NCBI GenBank assembly: GCA_015501605.1
Contig: JADNRZ010000001.1
Span: 930,001-994,000 of the forward strand
Length of the DNA stretch: 64,000 nucleotides
Origin: Panaeolus papilionaceus
Taxonomy: Eukaryota; Basidiomycota; Agaricomycetes; Agaricales
Direction of reading: 5' to 3'
Shown piece by piece: positions 1 through 11,586 of the stretch. The translations under genes were made by a program, and so were the position numbers. Under the pieces are notes generated by a model that saw only the letters and a list, made by a program, of their open reading frames with translations, ran no database searches and was not told the origin of the DNA. The stretch's first letter is position 1; every line of letters begins with the position of its first letter.

Positions 1-541
1 GAAGTATGCCAATCATGTGCCCAATAACATGTACTCTTTCAAACACAACAAAAACTTCCTTTATGATTACTCTACTCCTGTTCTCTCACAACCTATGCTA
101 GAAAATATTGCTGCCTGCCAACCTGACATCTTACTTGATAACCTCAATCCAATCACCAAATTCCATGTCCTCACACTGCTCAAACACAGTCAACATCTTT
201 GCTGTGTATGCCCAGATGCTGACCATTTCAGAGAAACTTGTACCAAGTTTATCTGTTGGAGCTGCAGGAAGAGAGCACCCAGCACCTAGTCAAGGAATGT
301 CCTAAACATCCTATCAAAGTTGACAAAGGAAAAAAGAAAGTGTCCTCTAGTCACTTCCTACCCCCCAATCCTTGGTCCAAAACTCAACCATAGAAAACTT
401 ATGAGAACAATGCCAAGAAAAGAGGACATTGGTCCCCAAAGTCTTCCACTGACAATGATGGCCACTAGTGTGACAAAATTTTCAACTATGACAATGATTT
501 ATGTGACAATGCCAAACACAATCTCAACACTGCTTTCTGAT
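1..541 (+). pseudogene. 3' end of decayed gypsy ORF3 (zinc-knuckle protein)
   Basis: The readable frame (17-289) encodes a C-terminal stretch with a CX2CX4HX4C knuckle followed by a second CX2C pair. It aligns with the end of the extra ORF of the full element at 11587-12828: both share the FKHNKN motif and the FICW-C pattern. The frame then breaks (stop at about 287-289), but similarity continues to a conserved TGA near 541, just before the polypurine tract and LTR at 572. This copy runs on the + strand, opposite to the full element, and its 5' part lies outside the window. CpG sites of the full copy appear here mostly as TpG or CpA. It is a dead remnant; the similarity is seen directly, and the function is inferred from the younger copy. 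Confidence 0.75.
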
Positions 542-571
542 TGAGGACAATCAGCCTTAACACAGGGGTAA

Positions 572-1092
572 TGCTATGACATTTCTACTCTAATTTCTTT
601 TCTCTTCATCTTATCTCTGTTATCTCATCTTATCACATGTACTATCATCTCTCTTTGTACTTATATCTTATCTTATCTCTCTTTTCTCTTTATCCACATC
701 ATTCTCCATGAATCTACTTCCATTTCTGCTATCACTCTACTTCTAACTCCTATCTATGACTCATCCTGATCTTCTGACTCCACTTATGACTCTGTATAAC
801 TCATTCTTTTCATACCTTATCTACTCGGCATACACATGCACAGCCTCCTAAACACCTATATAAACCCTGTAGCCTATACCATTGTTCTTTAGCTGGTTCT
901 TTAACTACAATAGAATGAACCTTGTACTGAACTTATCCTTGCTCTCTTCTAAGACAATACCATCAAGCATATCTTGAAGTGGCACTCTTGGAACAATAAC
1001 TTGAACCTTGATCTTGAAATCAAACTCAACTTCTCTTGACCTTGTGACAATTAGCTCCACAGCCTTAACCAGAAGCACATTTCATGCAACTG
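572..1092 (+). repeat. Decayed 3' LTR of gypsy element
   Basis: Directly follows a G-run resembling a polypurine tract (566-571). It aligns along its length with the reverse complement of the LTRs at 10978-11555 and 18323-18900, including the TATATAAA box (about 857) and the following TTCTTTAGCTxGTTCTTTAAC segment. The 3' border is fuzzy (about 1080-1092) because the last 100 bases are mutated, mostly at former CpG sites. Confidence 0.75.
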
Positions 1093-2240
1093 ACTTCACA
1101 GTCTGAACTGTGGTGTCACGTTGTGACCTTTTCACTGAGATGGCACAAGCGAACACTGGCCCAGGAGCAAGTAAACAGACAGATGTTGAGTCTGACTCCA
1201 ACAGAGAGGAGTGGATAGATGGTACAGTCAGGAGTAATAATTGAGCAAAAAAGAAGATCACCATCACCCTTGTCCATTGTCTGTCTCAACTTCAAAGCAC
1301 ACTTCAAAGCACAGACTTGGACTTGGAGACTCAAATTTGGAAGGGATAAAAAAGTGTATTGATTTAATCAATACAGATTTTGAGGTAATATAGAATTCAT
1401 ATGCTGCCATGCTCCCAGATTGAATATGTGAACTTGAAAAAGAAAAAACTCACCAGCAGCACATAACTCTTAACATGCTTCGAATATGTTGAAACAGTTC
1501 AAACTTGGGAGTCTTAGGGGAGTTGAGTTTGATGGTAATATCAGAGGGCTTCGAAAGAAGGACTAAAAATTCTAAAATCAATATAGGCCCTGCTACAGTT
1601 CAATATATACTAGCCTTGAGGCACTGCACTCAAGGTACTCTGTTATGATATCATAATACCCTCTGTCAACCCACCCAGCAGCATGGTGGTGTATGTACTG
1701 GAACAAGTGCCTCCTAATTTTGGGAATCATGGCCCCTGATCAGGCTTGCTGTCTTTGATGTTGACCATCATCATGGCGATAGATTAGATTAAAATAATGC
1801 TGGTGCAGCCTGACTGTGTGACTGATACTGTCAACATCTGTGTGAACCATGACAGCATGCTGCAAGCACTGCACAAAAGTCTTGAAGACAACTGGAGCTG
1901 CAGAATTCACAGTCCAGACATACAAACTCTACAGTTTTGAGCTTAGTATGGCTAGCTGGTAACAGTCCTATGCATAAAATAACAGTCCTAGCAGACTTTT
2001 CCTGATGCCTGATTTCCAATTAGCAGCAGAGTCATTATTATTATTTTGTCAATGTGAGGCTATGCAAGGCCATCAAACTCCAAGTTCCTCTTTGGTTCAA
2101 GCTCTGCCTTTTAGAGGGCTCCCACCCTGTATTGGTCATTTATTAATTCACAGATGAGAACATTTCATAAATACTAAATAAATAACAGAAATGGCTAATA
2201 TACAAACTTAAACACACATAATTAATACACAATTTAAACA
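1093..2240. other. No recognisable gene; AT-rich decayed sequence
   Basis: Short ORFs of 60-72 codons overlap on the minus strand with no recognisable domain. CpG is rare. I see no transposon ends here. Probably old repeat-derived DNA. Confidence 0.4.
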
Positions 2241-2592
2241 TTACTTTGAATGGGTGCCCAATGAGATAGAGATTACAGAGATGGTATCTGACTCTGAGTC
2301 AGTATTTGAAGTTGTCAGATCAATAATGTCCAAGTCTGAGTGGCAAGAAGAAGACCCTGGGATACCTTGTTCAGCTTGTTCAGGGTCATCAACTAAAAGA
2401 GCAGGTGGAAGGTCTTCTTGCAAGGCCCAAAGGAGGGTGGATGAATCTGAATTATCAGGAAGAGGTATGTACCTCAACACTGACGGAAGATACATTGTTG
2501 ATACACATAATTGAGGCTGCCAAACATCTTTGTACTGACATTGAAAATTTCCACCTTGTTTCTTCCATGCCACAGACAATAGGAAATACCCA
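2241..2592 (-). pseudogene. Fragment of unidentified protein, acidic Ser/Asp-rich C-terminus
   Basis: A minus-strand frame runs out of the adjacent MITE and encodes about 115 residues that end in a Ser/Asp/Thr-rich tail containing IIDLTTSNTDSESD, a pattern common in fungal nuclear protein tails. Part could be the C-terminus of the XPG-like pseudogene at 3486-4345, which lies in the same orientation 1 kb upstream and is now separated from it by a MITE and a LINE tail. That link is inference; no domain is visible. Confidence 0.3.
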
Positions 2593-2905
2593 CAACAGGG
2601 TTTCTTGAAAACATAAGTTGACTGATAGTTGATCGACAATGTCGGTCAGTCAATCGAACATTGACTGACAGTTGGTCAAACATCCGATGTAAAAAGTCGA
2701 TGGTTGGTCCAATTTTAGCAGGGAAAATGGCAGCAGACCAACAGTCGATCGGAAGTTGGTTGGAAGTCAGTTGACAGTCAACCCCATCAGTGTGACAATC
2801 TACCCTGAAAGTCACATTTATGTAAAAATTACTAGACCAACACTTGACCGACTGTCGACTGACAGTCGGACAGTCGATTGGAAGTCAGTCAGAATCCCTG
2901 GGCAA
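2593..2905. repeat. MITE-like element, copy A (GACTGACAGTC-rich)
   Basis: About 310 bp with imperfect terminal inversions (CAGGGTTTCTTG at the left, AGAATCCCTG at the right) and many copies of short GTCAGTC / GACTGAC / GTCGAT motifs. A diverged second copy (B) lies at 21659-22630 and shares the ends, an internal CTGAAAGTCACATTTATGTAAAAAT block and some right flank. No clear target duplication was found. Confidence 0.6.
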
Positions 2906-3027
2906 CAGCAAAGTCCTCATATAGCTCTATTTTTTATTATTAACTACAACAACCTGAGGGTTGTTCTCTGTGTTAAGATGAAATTGTTCATTTAATTAAG
3001 GAAGTGAGTAAATTATCACCCTGGTGT

Positions 3028-3062
3028 TTTCTGGGTTTTCTGGTTTTCTGGTTTTCTGGGTT
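3028..3062 (-). repeat. Short tandem repeat tail of LINE, (CCAGAAAA)n
   Basis: Four tandem units of roughly TTTTCTGG on the + strand, starting where the LINE reading frame ends. Non-LTR elements commonly end in such short tandem tails rather than pure poly(A). Confidence 0.5.
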
Positions 3063-3485
3063 TCATGTCTCAAGACTGTCCATTGTCTCAAACCTGCTGT
3101 AGATAGTTTTCCATCTTCCTGTATCGTTGAGAAATCTGTAGAGCTTTGGTAATTGCTTGCATTCCGATAGGAGCCTCGTCATTGTACCCTCGTTCCACCC
3201 CATATATCCAAAGTGTCTCCTTCTGGCAACCTCGTATCCTGGGCACTCCATAAGGTAATGGTACGGTGTTTCCAGTTTCCTGTTGCATTTCCTACACATT
3301 GGCGATTCAACCTTGTTGATCCTGAATAGGTGTTTCGCCAACTGCACATGACCTGTGCATAACTGGAATAAGACACTTGCTTGTTTCTGTCAGAGTTTGT
3401 TCACAAGTTGCGCGAATTTGTTGGAAGGCATTGTGGGATCAAAGCAATTCATTGCATCGTATCTTCGTGAGTCTTCCCATTCTCA
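3063..3485 (-). pseudogene. 3' end of a LINE (non-LTR retrotransposon) ORF2
   Basis: The translation shows the standard C-terminal tail that follows the RNase H region of fungal LINE ORF2 proteins. A segment with QASVLFQL and TGHVQLAKHLFRI is followed by a zinc-binding-like CRKCNRKLETPYHYLMECPGY pattern. Only the last ~140 codons remain, as expected from 5' truncation at insertion. An in-frame TGA at 3390-3392 sits where CGA (Arg) would fit, consistent with cytosine deamination. The 5' edge (about 3485) abuts the XPG-like pseudogene, so the LINE probably inserted into or beside it. Confidence 0.7.
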
Positions 3486-4345
3486 TTTCCTTTCCTCCTT
3501 CTTGATTCAGTTGCCATGCACAAAATTGATGAAACTTATCAAGGAGACAGTCTCCTAGATTGGACTTTGCCAGTGCAAGAGCTGTTAGAGGTCCACAACC
3601 TGGAACACCTTCACCATAGTCACCTCCATTAAGAAGAGCAAAAAGAAGTACTCCTCCTGATGTGAGTCCAAGGCTGTCTTCAATGACATTTTGAGAGTAA
3701 AACTCAAGTTCATCTTTACAGAGCTGGTGCTGAATTTTTTGTTGGCTAAGAATGCTAGATTGATGTAAATAGCTGCACTAGTAATTAGTCTGGAAATGGC
3801 TTAGTACTTACAGTCAAATAATGTGTTGAGCCCCCAAAACAAATACATTGCTATCACTGGTCATGACAGCATCAATCATGCCTATTTGGTTCAGCATGCT
3901 CAATTCAGCCTCTGCTTCAGGTGCCTGAGCTTTGCATGAGAAGGCAGAGAGACATGGGCTGGAGATTACTCTTACATGATGGACACTGAACCCAAATGAG
4001 CAGATAATCTCCTGAACAATCGTTGTCCACCAGTTGTGATGCCTAACCTGAGAACCCTGTTTGAAAGTTGGCCTTCTAACACCATCAAGAACAAAGAGAA
4101 AATTTGTTCTAATTTGAAGAAATGCAACCATTTTGTGAAAGAAAATATAGAGTGGTCTGCCAGGAAGCCGACCAGTTACACCCTGTGGCATTGTTGCTGC
4201 AATGCATTCATCCATGCATGGGCTACATATTTCCATTGGTATGTTAGTGTCCTATACTGAGTTACAGAGGAGTTACGAAGATAGATTTACATACCTCAGA
4301 TCTACACTGATGCAGGGAATGTTGTAGTCACCATTTCTGGCACAG
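3486..4345 (-). pseudogene. Degenerate XPG/Rad2-family nuclease (GEN1-like)
   Basis: One frame (3814-4236) encodes the end of an XPG N-domain (FLFVLDGVRRPTFK) and the XPG-I region (EAEAELSMLNQIGMIDAVMTSDSNVFV). A further exon (about 3550-3760) encodes the helix-hairpin-helix core LLNGGDYGEGVPGCG. These are hallmarks of Rad2/XPG structure-specific nucleases, closest in style to the GEN1/Yen1 resolvases common in mushrooms. Damage: TGA at 3814-3816 where Arg (CGA) is expected just before a GTAAGT donor, a missing Gly in the usual APGEAEAE motif, no convincing N-terminal exon, and truncation at 3486 by LINE sequence. CpG is nearly absent. I call it a decayed gene, not an active nuclease. Confidence 0.7.
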
Positions 4346-5878
4346 AGCTTACTCACAATCCCCCTTTAACCTTGTGTTTCTCCTGTACATTTAATTGCCT
4401 ATTTATTCAGTTAGGTCTATTTGTGTTTTGATATAAATAATTGACTTACATTCCAGAGATTTTGGATTCCCATCAGTTCTTCATATGTGAAGGGTGAGTC
4501 AGACATGTACAGTTGACACCAGTCGAGCTCAAGGATGCCTATTCATGAGAAAATATGGCTATTCAAAGGTCAATACAGTTAAAGGTTGTATATTTCATAG
4601 AAAATTGGGTGTATAAAAATCAATTCTTAAAAAATATATTTCTCAATGCTCTCCCCATATTATTAATCTATATTGAATATATAAAATATCCATCCTGTAT
4701 GATGGATATGAAGAGCAGTTCAATTTTTGAAGAATATTTGGGCCAGGATATGAGTGGTGTCACATCACAGGAAACATTGTCACATCAATCATGTGACAAT
4801 CAAACAACATCCAACACTGCCAGCAACTCACTGTCAAACAATGTTCTTCAAGCCCATTGACCCATTTCTATCCCCTCTCATTGTCATCATCTACATCTAG
4901 TCTTGAGAACTGAGGGCAGAAGTAGGCTTGACCCACTCCAGGGTTGTTGAAAATGTACCCAAATTCTCCTCTTCAGTTGGGTTTTGGCACATTCAGTAAT
5001 CATGGATGCTGGGAGATGCAGTGCAGATATGTGGAGGAGAGGCAAGGCTACCACCAGCACTGAATTTCTTGTAGCACCTGTATGATTCTGGGAAACAGAG
5101 GGTGCTATGGAAGGCAATGTGCTATGGTGCCCTATTTCTTTGACATCAACATCCTCATTTACCACCAACCCACATCCACTGCCTGCTGCCTTCAATCAAC
5201 ACTCTTGCTTCTATATATTTGGATACATCTCTTACTGATGTTCTTACATGGGAACTGTCACTAGAAAACATACTAAGTATTTATCCTCCAATCAGTCCAA
5301 TCTTGCCTGTATGGCCAGTCTCCACCATTCTTGCCATTCTCTCCTGTTGACCTTGTTCATTTGTGAGTCTTATTATTTTATGTATAACATTTACTGAAAT
5401 CAATTATCTCTGATTCTTTAGAACTACACACTATCACACTATGATAGCTGCTTGTATTTGTGGGGAAGATAACAGAGGCAATGTAGAATCTTTCTGGTGT
5501 AGCATATAGGTGCATGTCTGTGATAATTTCTTTCACATAGGGATCCAATTTATGACTATTCTTGTCATCAGCAGGACATAACCCATCCCTTCTTTCATTA
5601 ACCTTATCGTATTGTGTGGCTTCGACATAGATTCTTCCCTGTGTAGTACTCAGACATAATTTAATGTGATTTACCCATTGAACATCACCTCTCTTGTGCT
5701 GAAACCATACCATATGAGACCAGAATCTGTCAGGTTTAGCCCTATATATTTGCTCTCTTCAACTCCTCCAAGACCTTCAAGACAGTGTCTGCCTTTTGAC
5801 CATAGTTGCACACCAGCGCTCTACTCTCTTGTCACTGTAATCAGCCCAATCACCATGCTCTACATACCTGAAGCCCCC
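4346..5878. other. CpG-poor region without a recognisable gene
   Basis: Contains only short overlapping frames. The longest plausible one (minus strand, 5378-5713, 111 codons, ends FSKCYT) has ordinary composition but matches nothing I recognise. It could be an exon of a decayed gene. AT-rich at 4600-4700. Confidence 0.35.
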
Positions 5879-6423
5879 TGTTATGATAGCTTGACAAGGC
5901 CTTTGAGCTTGTCTGGGTCAAGTTTGGATGATGGTTGTTGTGTGTCAGAGTTCAAGTATTGTTCTAAGATTGCCACTGCGTACACACACTATGCTGGTAT
6001 TGTCTTAGAAGAGAGCAAGTAGAGTAAGATTGTCATAGAAGGTTGTTGTTCTATTTGAAGTTAAAGAACTAGCTAAAGAACAATGGTAGAAACTACAGTG
6101 TTTATATAGATATCTAGTGAGGCTGTGTGTGTAAACACCAAGTAGATAAGGTGTGAAATATATGAGTCAGAAGTGGAGTCCATAGTAAGAATGAGTCATA
6201 GTGAGTAAGAGACAAGTCATAGATAGGAGAAAGATGTGGAGCAACAGCAGGAATGGATGTGGAGTGTGAGTCAGAAATAGAGGATGAATGTGGAGCTCTG
6301 GAGATAGGGAATAGATGAAATACAAGTACAAAGAGAGATGATAGTACATGATGATAAGATGAAGAGAGATGGTAGTACAGATAAGATAAGGAAAAGATAG
6401 GAGGGAAAAGAGATGATGTAACA
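5879..6423 (-). repeat. Old gypsy LTR with remnant of polypurine tract
   Basis: Starts TGTTATGATAGC and ends GTAACA, parallel to the LTRs of the full element, and is followed by TTACCCCCTTACTGAG, the polypurine-tract side of a minus-strand copy. It is 545 bp, against 578 in the young LTRs, and CpG-depleted. The internal part is cut off after about 16 bp by the palindrome beginning at 6440. It is therefore the 3' LTR of a mostly lost element. Confidence 0.8.
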
Positions 6424-6439
6424 TTACCCCCTTACTGAG

Positions 6440-7773
6440 CAGCCATAGACACTAGATTCATATATGAAAGACTGTATTTGGATAGTACTCACTCATGTGT
6501 CTGGACTATTAGTGGACAGTGGGGCTGCGGAGCACTGCTGGGGGGATTTCCAGGGGTGGGGGATGGGTAAGGGAGTGGGTAGGGGTATATAGGGAGTGAA
6601 ATGGGCCATATTCTGGGGGTAGAAGGATGGGTAGAGGGTTGGGGATAGGGGGGATGGATGGAGGGATACTAGATAAGGGCTGATGGCTTATCTGGCTGGG
6701 TGGGGGTTGGACAAATGTTGTTGGATAGATATGATATGGGTATGGGGGGGTAGAGAAAAAAATCAGGATCCCGGAATGGGTATTTTTGGGGTGGGAGGAT
6801 CAGTGGTTGGGGAGCAATTAAGGAAATACACTCTCAGAGCTGGCAATAAATCAAAATAAATCAAAAAAATAATATAAATCGCAAATAGCACACTCAATTC
6901 TGCTCCGATTGGGCTGAAATTTTGAACACAGCCTTCCGCATATGATCCCCATCAATCCATATAAAAATATTTTTTTACATGGGTCAGTTGAAAAGCCCCC
7001 TATCTTTGACCCAAATAGTATCCTACTCCATATTGCACCACTCTGGGCACTATTTTGGGTGATCTATATATTGTTGGAAAGCTATTAACAGCCTCTATAA
7101 GACCCCACTATCTGATCTGCCAAAATGTAACAGCAGCCCAGCAGATTAGGTTCGCTTTTTCAGCCCCTATTCCCTCTACTACAATTATTTCCTCAATATT
7201 GCTTTGCTTTTGGCACCATTTGGGTGGATATATATATCATTAGAAAGGTATACACTGTATCTATCTATTCATGCAGTCCAATCTGCCAAATGTGGCCACA
7301 GAAGCAGCAGATCTGCTCTGGTTATTGTGCATTGATTAAATGAGCCCCTATTTGCAAATCAAATCTTCGTCCTGATCAGGAATATTAGTGTGATGTCATT
7401 GATCCCATTTAATCTCATCAATCCTCATTAATTAGCTTTGCTTTTTTGGGAATTTGGCATCACTGATCTGCTTCCAGGCACTAATGATACCACACTAATT
7501 AATTAATCCTCCTCCCCAAATATTGCAGCATTAATTGCACTGCTTTTTAGCTATTTTTTATTATACATATATATATCACCAGAAAGCTACAAATGTCTAC
7601 TTTCAGAATCTGAAAACAGATCATAAATGTTATGCTTGTGGAGGGAGCAATTGCATTTTGCATTTTGGGACTAAAGCATGGGAACACCCCTTGATCCTCC
7701 TTCTTCTCCTCCTCCCTCTGCTTTTTTGGCTTCATTCCTCCACATCCTCTGCAGCTATCACCCTGAAACTTGG
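6440..7773 (+). repeat. Left arm of fold-back element 1
   Basis: Reverse complement of 8969-10315. Order inward: diverged end (6440-6552), G-rich block (about 6553-6810), AATAAATCAAAA-type stretch, then modules built around GGCACTATTTTGGGTGATCT and a following TATATAT-GAAAG motif (about 7040 and 7195, with a trace near 7560). Confidence 0.8.
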
Positions 7774-8968
7774 TACAACCTTATATATACCATAAATATG
7801 TCCATATCTCTGCTTATATACAAATTGAACAGGTTCCAGTCATTCTATTCACCAATTACACATCAAAATACCCTATTTGCACCATATATACCTAATAATA
7901 CATTCTTTTGGCTCTGCTACTGCTGCAAAAACTTTTGAATATTACTCATAACATGTAAAAGCATTGAACTTAACAGTCAACCACTTCAAAAGTTCAAGCA
8001 ACAGAATACAAAATACTAAATACTACCTTAGGGTATGCAGAATAGTAATCTGTGAATATCTTCATGAATATTGAGCGCTTCAACATGCTCCAAACTGTTC
8101 TGAGGACGCTTTAATTGTGCCTTCAAAAGTAGCCCACCCCCAAAGGATTCTGAGCAGGTCTCACAATCATTCAAATTTCTACTGATAAGCTTCTGACAGA
8201 GGATCAGAAACAAAACAATATAATCAGAACATACAGATGGATGGAGAGACATGATATGTAATGTTCACAAAAGGTTTGAAGTGATTTGGATGATTGTGGA
8301 AGGGTAGAGCCTCAAAAAAGCGGTCAGAAGGAGTTTGATGTAGTGGTGATGGTGTGTATTCTTGAAACATTCAGCATCAACTGTGATGGTTGCACACCAT
8401 TTTGAACCTACAGATGGCTACACTTGTCCAAATCACTTGGGGTTTTTTGCATTGTGTAACTAGAGTTTAAATATTTGTTTTCTACCATTTATAAAGCATA
8501 AATAATGTTGCTATGGTATGGTAAATTGCAGAATAGTGTATTTTAAGCCTGGCATGTATATATGGCTAATATTGCAAATGTCTCTCAATGTATTAGGTGG
8601 TGGGCTGTGTAGAACATTAAATATGGTGTATATAAACGCTTGGACAATGCTAGAGATGTGTATATGGAGTGAAATACTAATAGATAAAGCCATAGGAGCC
8701 CAGACTAACAGAAATATGCAATCTGGTAATTCTACATGCAAATATAGGGATATATAATGCACTTCAATGGAATTTCAAATCTCCAGTATGCAATACTGAT
8801 ATATAAATATCATCTACTAGCATAAACCATGCAGAAGCATTATACTTTGGTGCGCTTTTTTGGAAATTTAAGAGAATATGTATTAATATGGTAATAGAAT
8901 GCAAGATAGTGTGTATTTTCACTATTGGGCTAGTGAGAGCCATTGAATAATGATTATGAAGAGGTGTG
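7774..8968. other. Unique spacer of fold-back element 1
   Basis: 1195 bp not repeated between the arms. Only short frames are present (for example minus 8028-8252, 74 codons, and 8518-8757). None resembles a transposase. The sequence is AT-rich and CpG-poor, so a former coding region could be hidden by decay. Confidence 0.5.
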
Positions 8969-10315
8969 CCAAGTTTCAGGGTGATAGCTGCAGAGGATGT
9001 GGAGGAATGAAGCCAAAAAAGCAGAGGGAGGAGGAGAAGAAGGAGGATCAAGGGGTGTTCCCATGCTTTAGTCCCAAAATGCAAAATGCAATTGCTCCCT
9101 CCACAAGCATAACATTTATGATCTGTTTTCAGATTCTGAAAGTAGACATTTGTAGCTTTCTGGTGATATATATATGTATAATAAAAAATAGCTAAAAAGC
9201 AGTGCAATTAATGCTGCAATATTTGGGGAGGAGGATTAATTAATTAGTGTGGTATCATTAGTGCCTGGAAGCAGATCAGTGATGCCAAATTCCCAAAAAA
9301 GCAAAGCTAATTAATGAGGATTGATGAGATTAAATGGGATCAATGACATCACACTAATATTCCTGATCAGGACGAAGATTTGATTTGCAAATAGGGGCTC
9401 ATTTAATCAATGCACAATAACCAGAGCAGATCTGCTGCTTCTGTGGCCACATTTGGCAGATTGGACTGCATGAATAGATAGATACAGTGTATACCTTTCT
9501 AATGATATATATATCCACCCAAATGGTGCCAAAAGCAAAGCAATATTGAGGAAATAATTGTAGTAGAGGGAATAGGGGCTGAAAAAGCGAACCTAATCTG
9601 CTGGGCTGCTGTTACATTTTGGCAGATCAGATAGTGGGGTCTTATAGAGGCTGTTAATAGCTTTCCAACAATATATAGATCACCCAAAATAGTGCCCAGA
9701 GTGGTGCAATATGGAGTAGGATACTATTTGGGTCAAAGATAGGGGGCTTTTCAACTGACCCATGTAAAAAAATATTTTTATATGGATTGATGGGGATCAT
9801 ATGCGGAAGGCTGTGTTCAAAATTTCAGCCCAATCGGAGCAGAATTGAGTGTGCTATTTGCGATTTATATTATTTTTTTGATTTATTTTGATTTATTGCC
9901 AGCTCTGAGAGTGTATTTCCTTAATTGCTCCCCAACCACTGATCCTCCCACCCCAAAAATACCCATTCCGGGATCCTGATTTTTTTCTCTACCCCCCCAT
10001 ACCCATATCATATCTATCCAACAACATTTGTCCAACCCCCACCCAGCCAGATAAGCCATCAGCCCTTATCTAGTATCCCTCCATCCATCCCCCCTATCCC
10101 CAACCCTCTACCCATCCTTCTACCCCCAGAATATGGCCCATTTCACTCCCTATATACCCCTACCCACTCCCTTACCCATCCCCCACCCCCGGAAATTGTC
10201 CCGGAAATTGTCCCCTACTGTTATTCTACAGTGGACTGTACAACCACAGTTCTGACACATAAGTGGGTACTGTATAAATGCATTCCCTCATACATAAATC
10301 TAGTGTCTATGGCTG
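8969..10315 (-). repeat. Right arm of fold-back element 1
   Basis: Inverted copy of the left arm. Its outer end carries two tandem CCGGAAATTGTC units (10189-10214) absent from the left end, which instead reads ATTTCCAGGGG. Confidence 0.8.
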
Positions 10316-10977
10316 AGGGAGATCAGGGATGTCTGCCTCAGAGCATGTTAACATGATGTTGCCAAGCTGAATCATCCTCCATCAGCAAAATGTCGCGTGC
10401 ATCAAAAGGCCATTAGTACCTTGAAATGGCAACTAAGGCTCGATCGACCTTCTAAGGTTGTTGAAATCATTTTTGACTCCTTGGAAGTCAAATCAATTGT
10501 TAGTGTAGCATTAGAGTAGCATTAGAAGGTATCCAAAATGATTCATAATTTTTCTGATCCTTATCTGAGTATTGTGAGTTGAAGCAAATACTTGGGTTGC
10601 ATTTTCAAGTGAGATGAATGATTAACTGTGTATTGAAATGCCATTCAACATGACACTAATCATTCCCAATCTATGGCAACTCTATTGAAATGACATTGTC
10701 AAGACCCTGGCAAAACCCATTCACAAAATCATCAAAACCTGCTCAGTCGAAACTGGGAGTGCATTGTCTCACTCTCTCCTCTACCACCATCATCACTGCC
10801 ATGGTAGCTCCCTCGCTGCGTTGCCTCTGATATAACCATGCTCCACTAGGGTCATAACCAGTGAGTATGTATTTATTTTTATTTTATTTTTGACTTGTTG
10901 ACTGAAAAGCATAGGAAGACCCCTAGGCGACTCTAGCATGCCATTTGGTTCAGGTCATAATAACTTAGAACAGCCAG
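10316..10977. other. Non-coding flank; holds a possible TIR at 10389
   Basis: No gene seen. From about 10389 the sequence CATCAGCAAAATGTCGCGTGCAT followed by AAAAGGCCA is similar to the reverse complement of about 19550-19580 on the far side of the LTR element. These may be the two ends of a DNA element into which the retrotransposon later jumped. Confidence 0.4.
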
Positions 10978-11555
10978 TGTTACGATAGCTTGACGGGCGC
11001 TTGCGGTTAAGGCCTTTGAGCTTGTTGGGGTCGGGTTCAGAAGAAGGTTCGTTCGTTTGCTTGTGTGATAAGTTCGATATCGTTCTAAGAATGCCACTGC
11101 GTACACGCACTACGCTGGTATTGTCTTAGAAGAGAGCAAGAAGAGTAAGATCGTCATAGAAGTGTTGTTCTATTCGAAGTTAAAGAACTAGCTAAAGAAC
11201 AAGGGTATAGACTACGGTGTTTATATAGATATCTAGCGAGGCTGTGCGTGTAAATGCCAAGTAGATAAGGTGAGAAATATGTGAGTCAGAAGTAAGGTCC
11301 GCAGTAGAAATGAGTCATAAGTATGGGCAAGATGAGTAAGGAGACAAGTCATAGATAGGAGAATGAAGTGGAGCGACAGCGGGAATGAAGGTGGAGCGGG
11401 GTTTGGAGTTAGGAAGAAGATGTGGGGCTCCAGAGATAGGAAATGGACGAGATATAAGTACAAAGAGAGATGATAGTACACGGAGATAAGATGAAGAGAG
11501 ATAACAGTCCAGATAAGATAAAGAAAGGAAGGGGAGAAAAAGAGACGATGTAACA
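10978..11555 (-). repeat. 3' LTR of chromovirus
   Basis: 578 bp, TGTTAC...GTAACA, a few mismatches to the partner at 18323-18900. The adjacent internal sequence reads, on the element strand, GTACGGGGGTAA just before the LTR: the polypurine tract. Confidence 0.95.
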
Positions 11556-11586
11556 TTACCCCCGTACTAAGGCTGATTGACCTCAA

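Larger units (their letters stand above)
6440..10315. mobile_element. Fold-back element 1 (3.9-kb palindrome)
   Basis: Two inverted arms (6440-7773 and 8969-10315) surround a 1195-bp unique spacer. Both outer ends read CAGCCATAGACACTAGAT inward. The outer ~115-125 bp of the two arms are clearly diverged, while the inner ~1.2 kb looks almost identical; the frames at 7055-7243 and 9499-9687 translate identically. Each arm has an outer G-rich block, then AT-rich DNA with loosely repeated ~150-190-bp modules. No transposase is visible. No convincing target duplication was found. Most like a non-autonomous fold-back/long-TIR DNA transposon. Confidence 0.75.
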
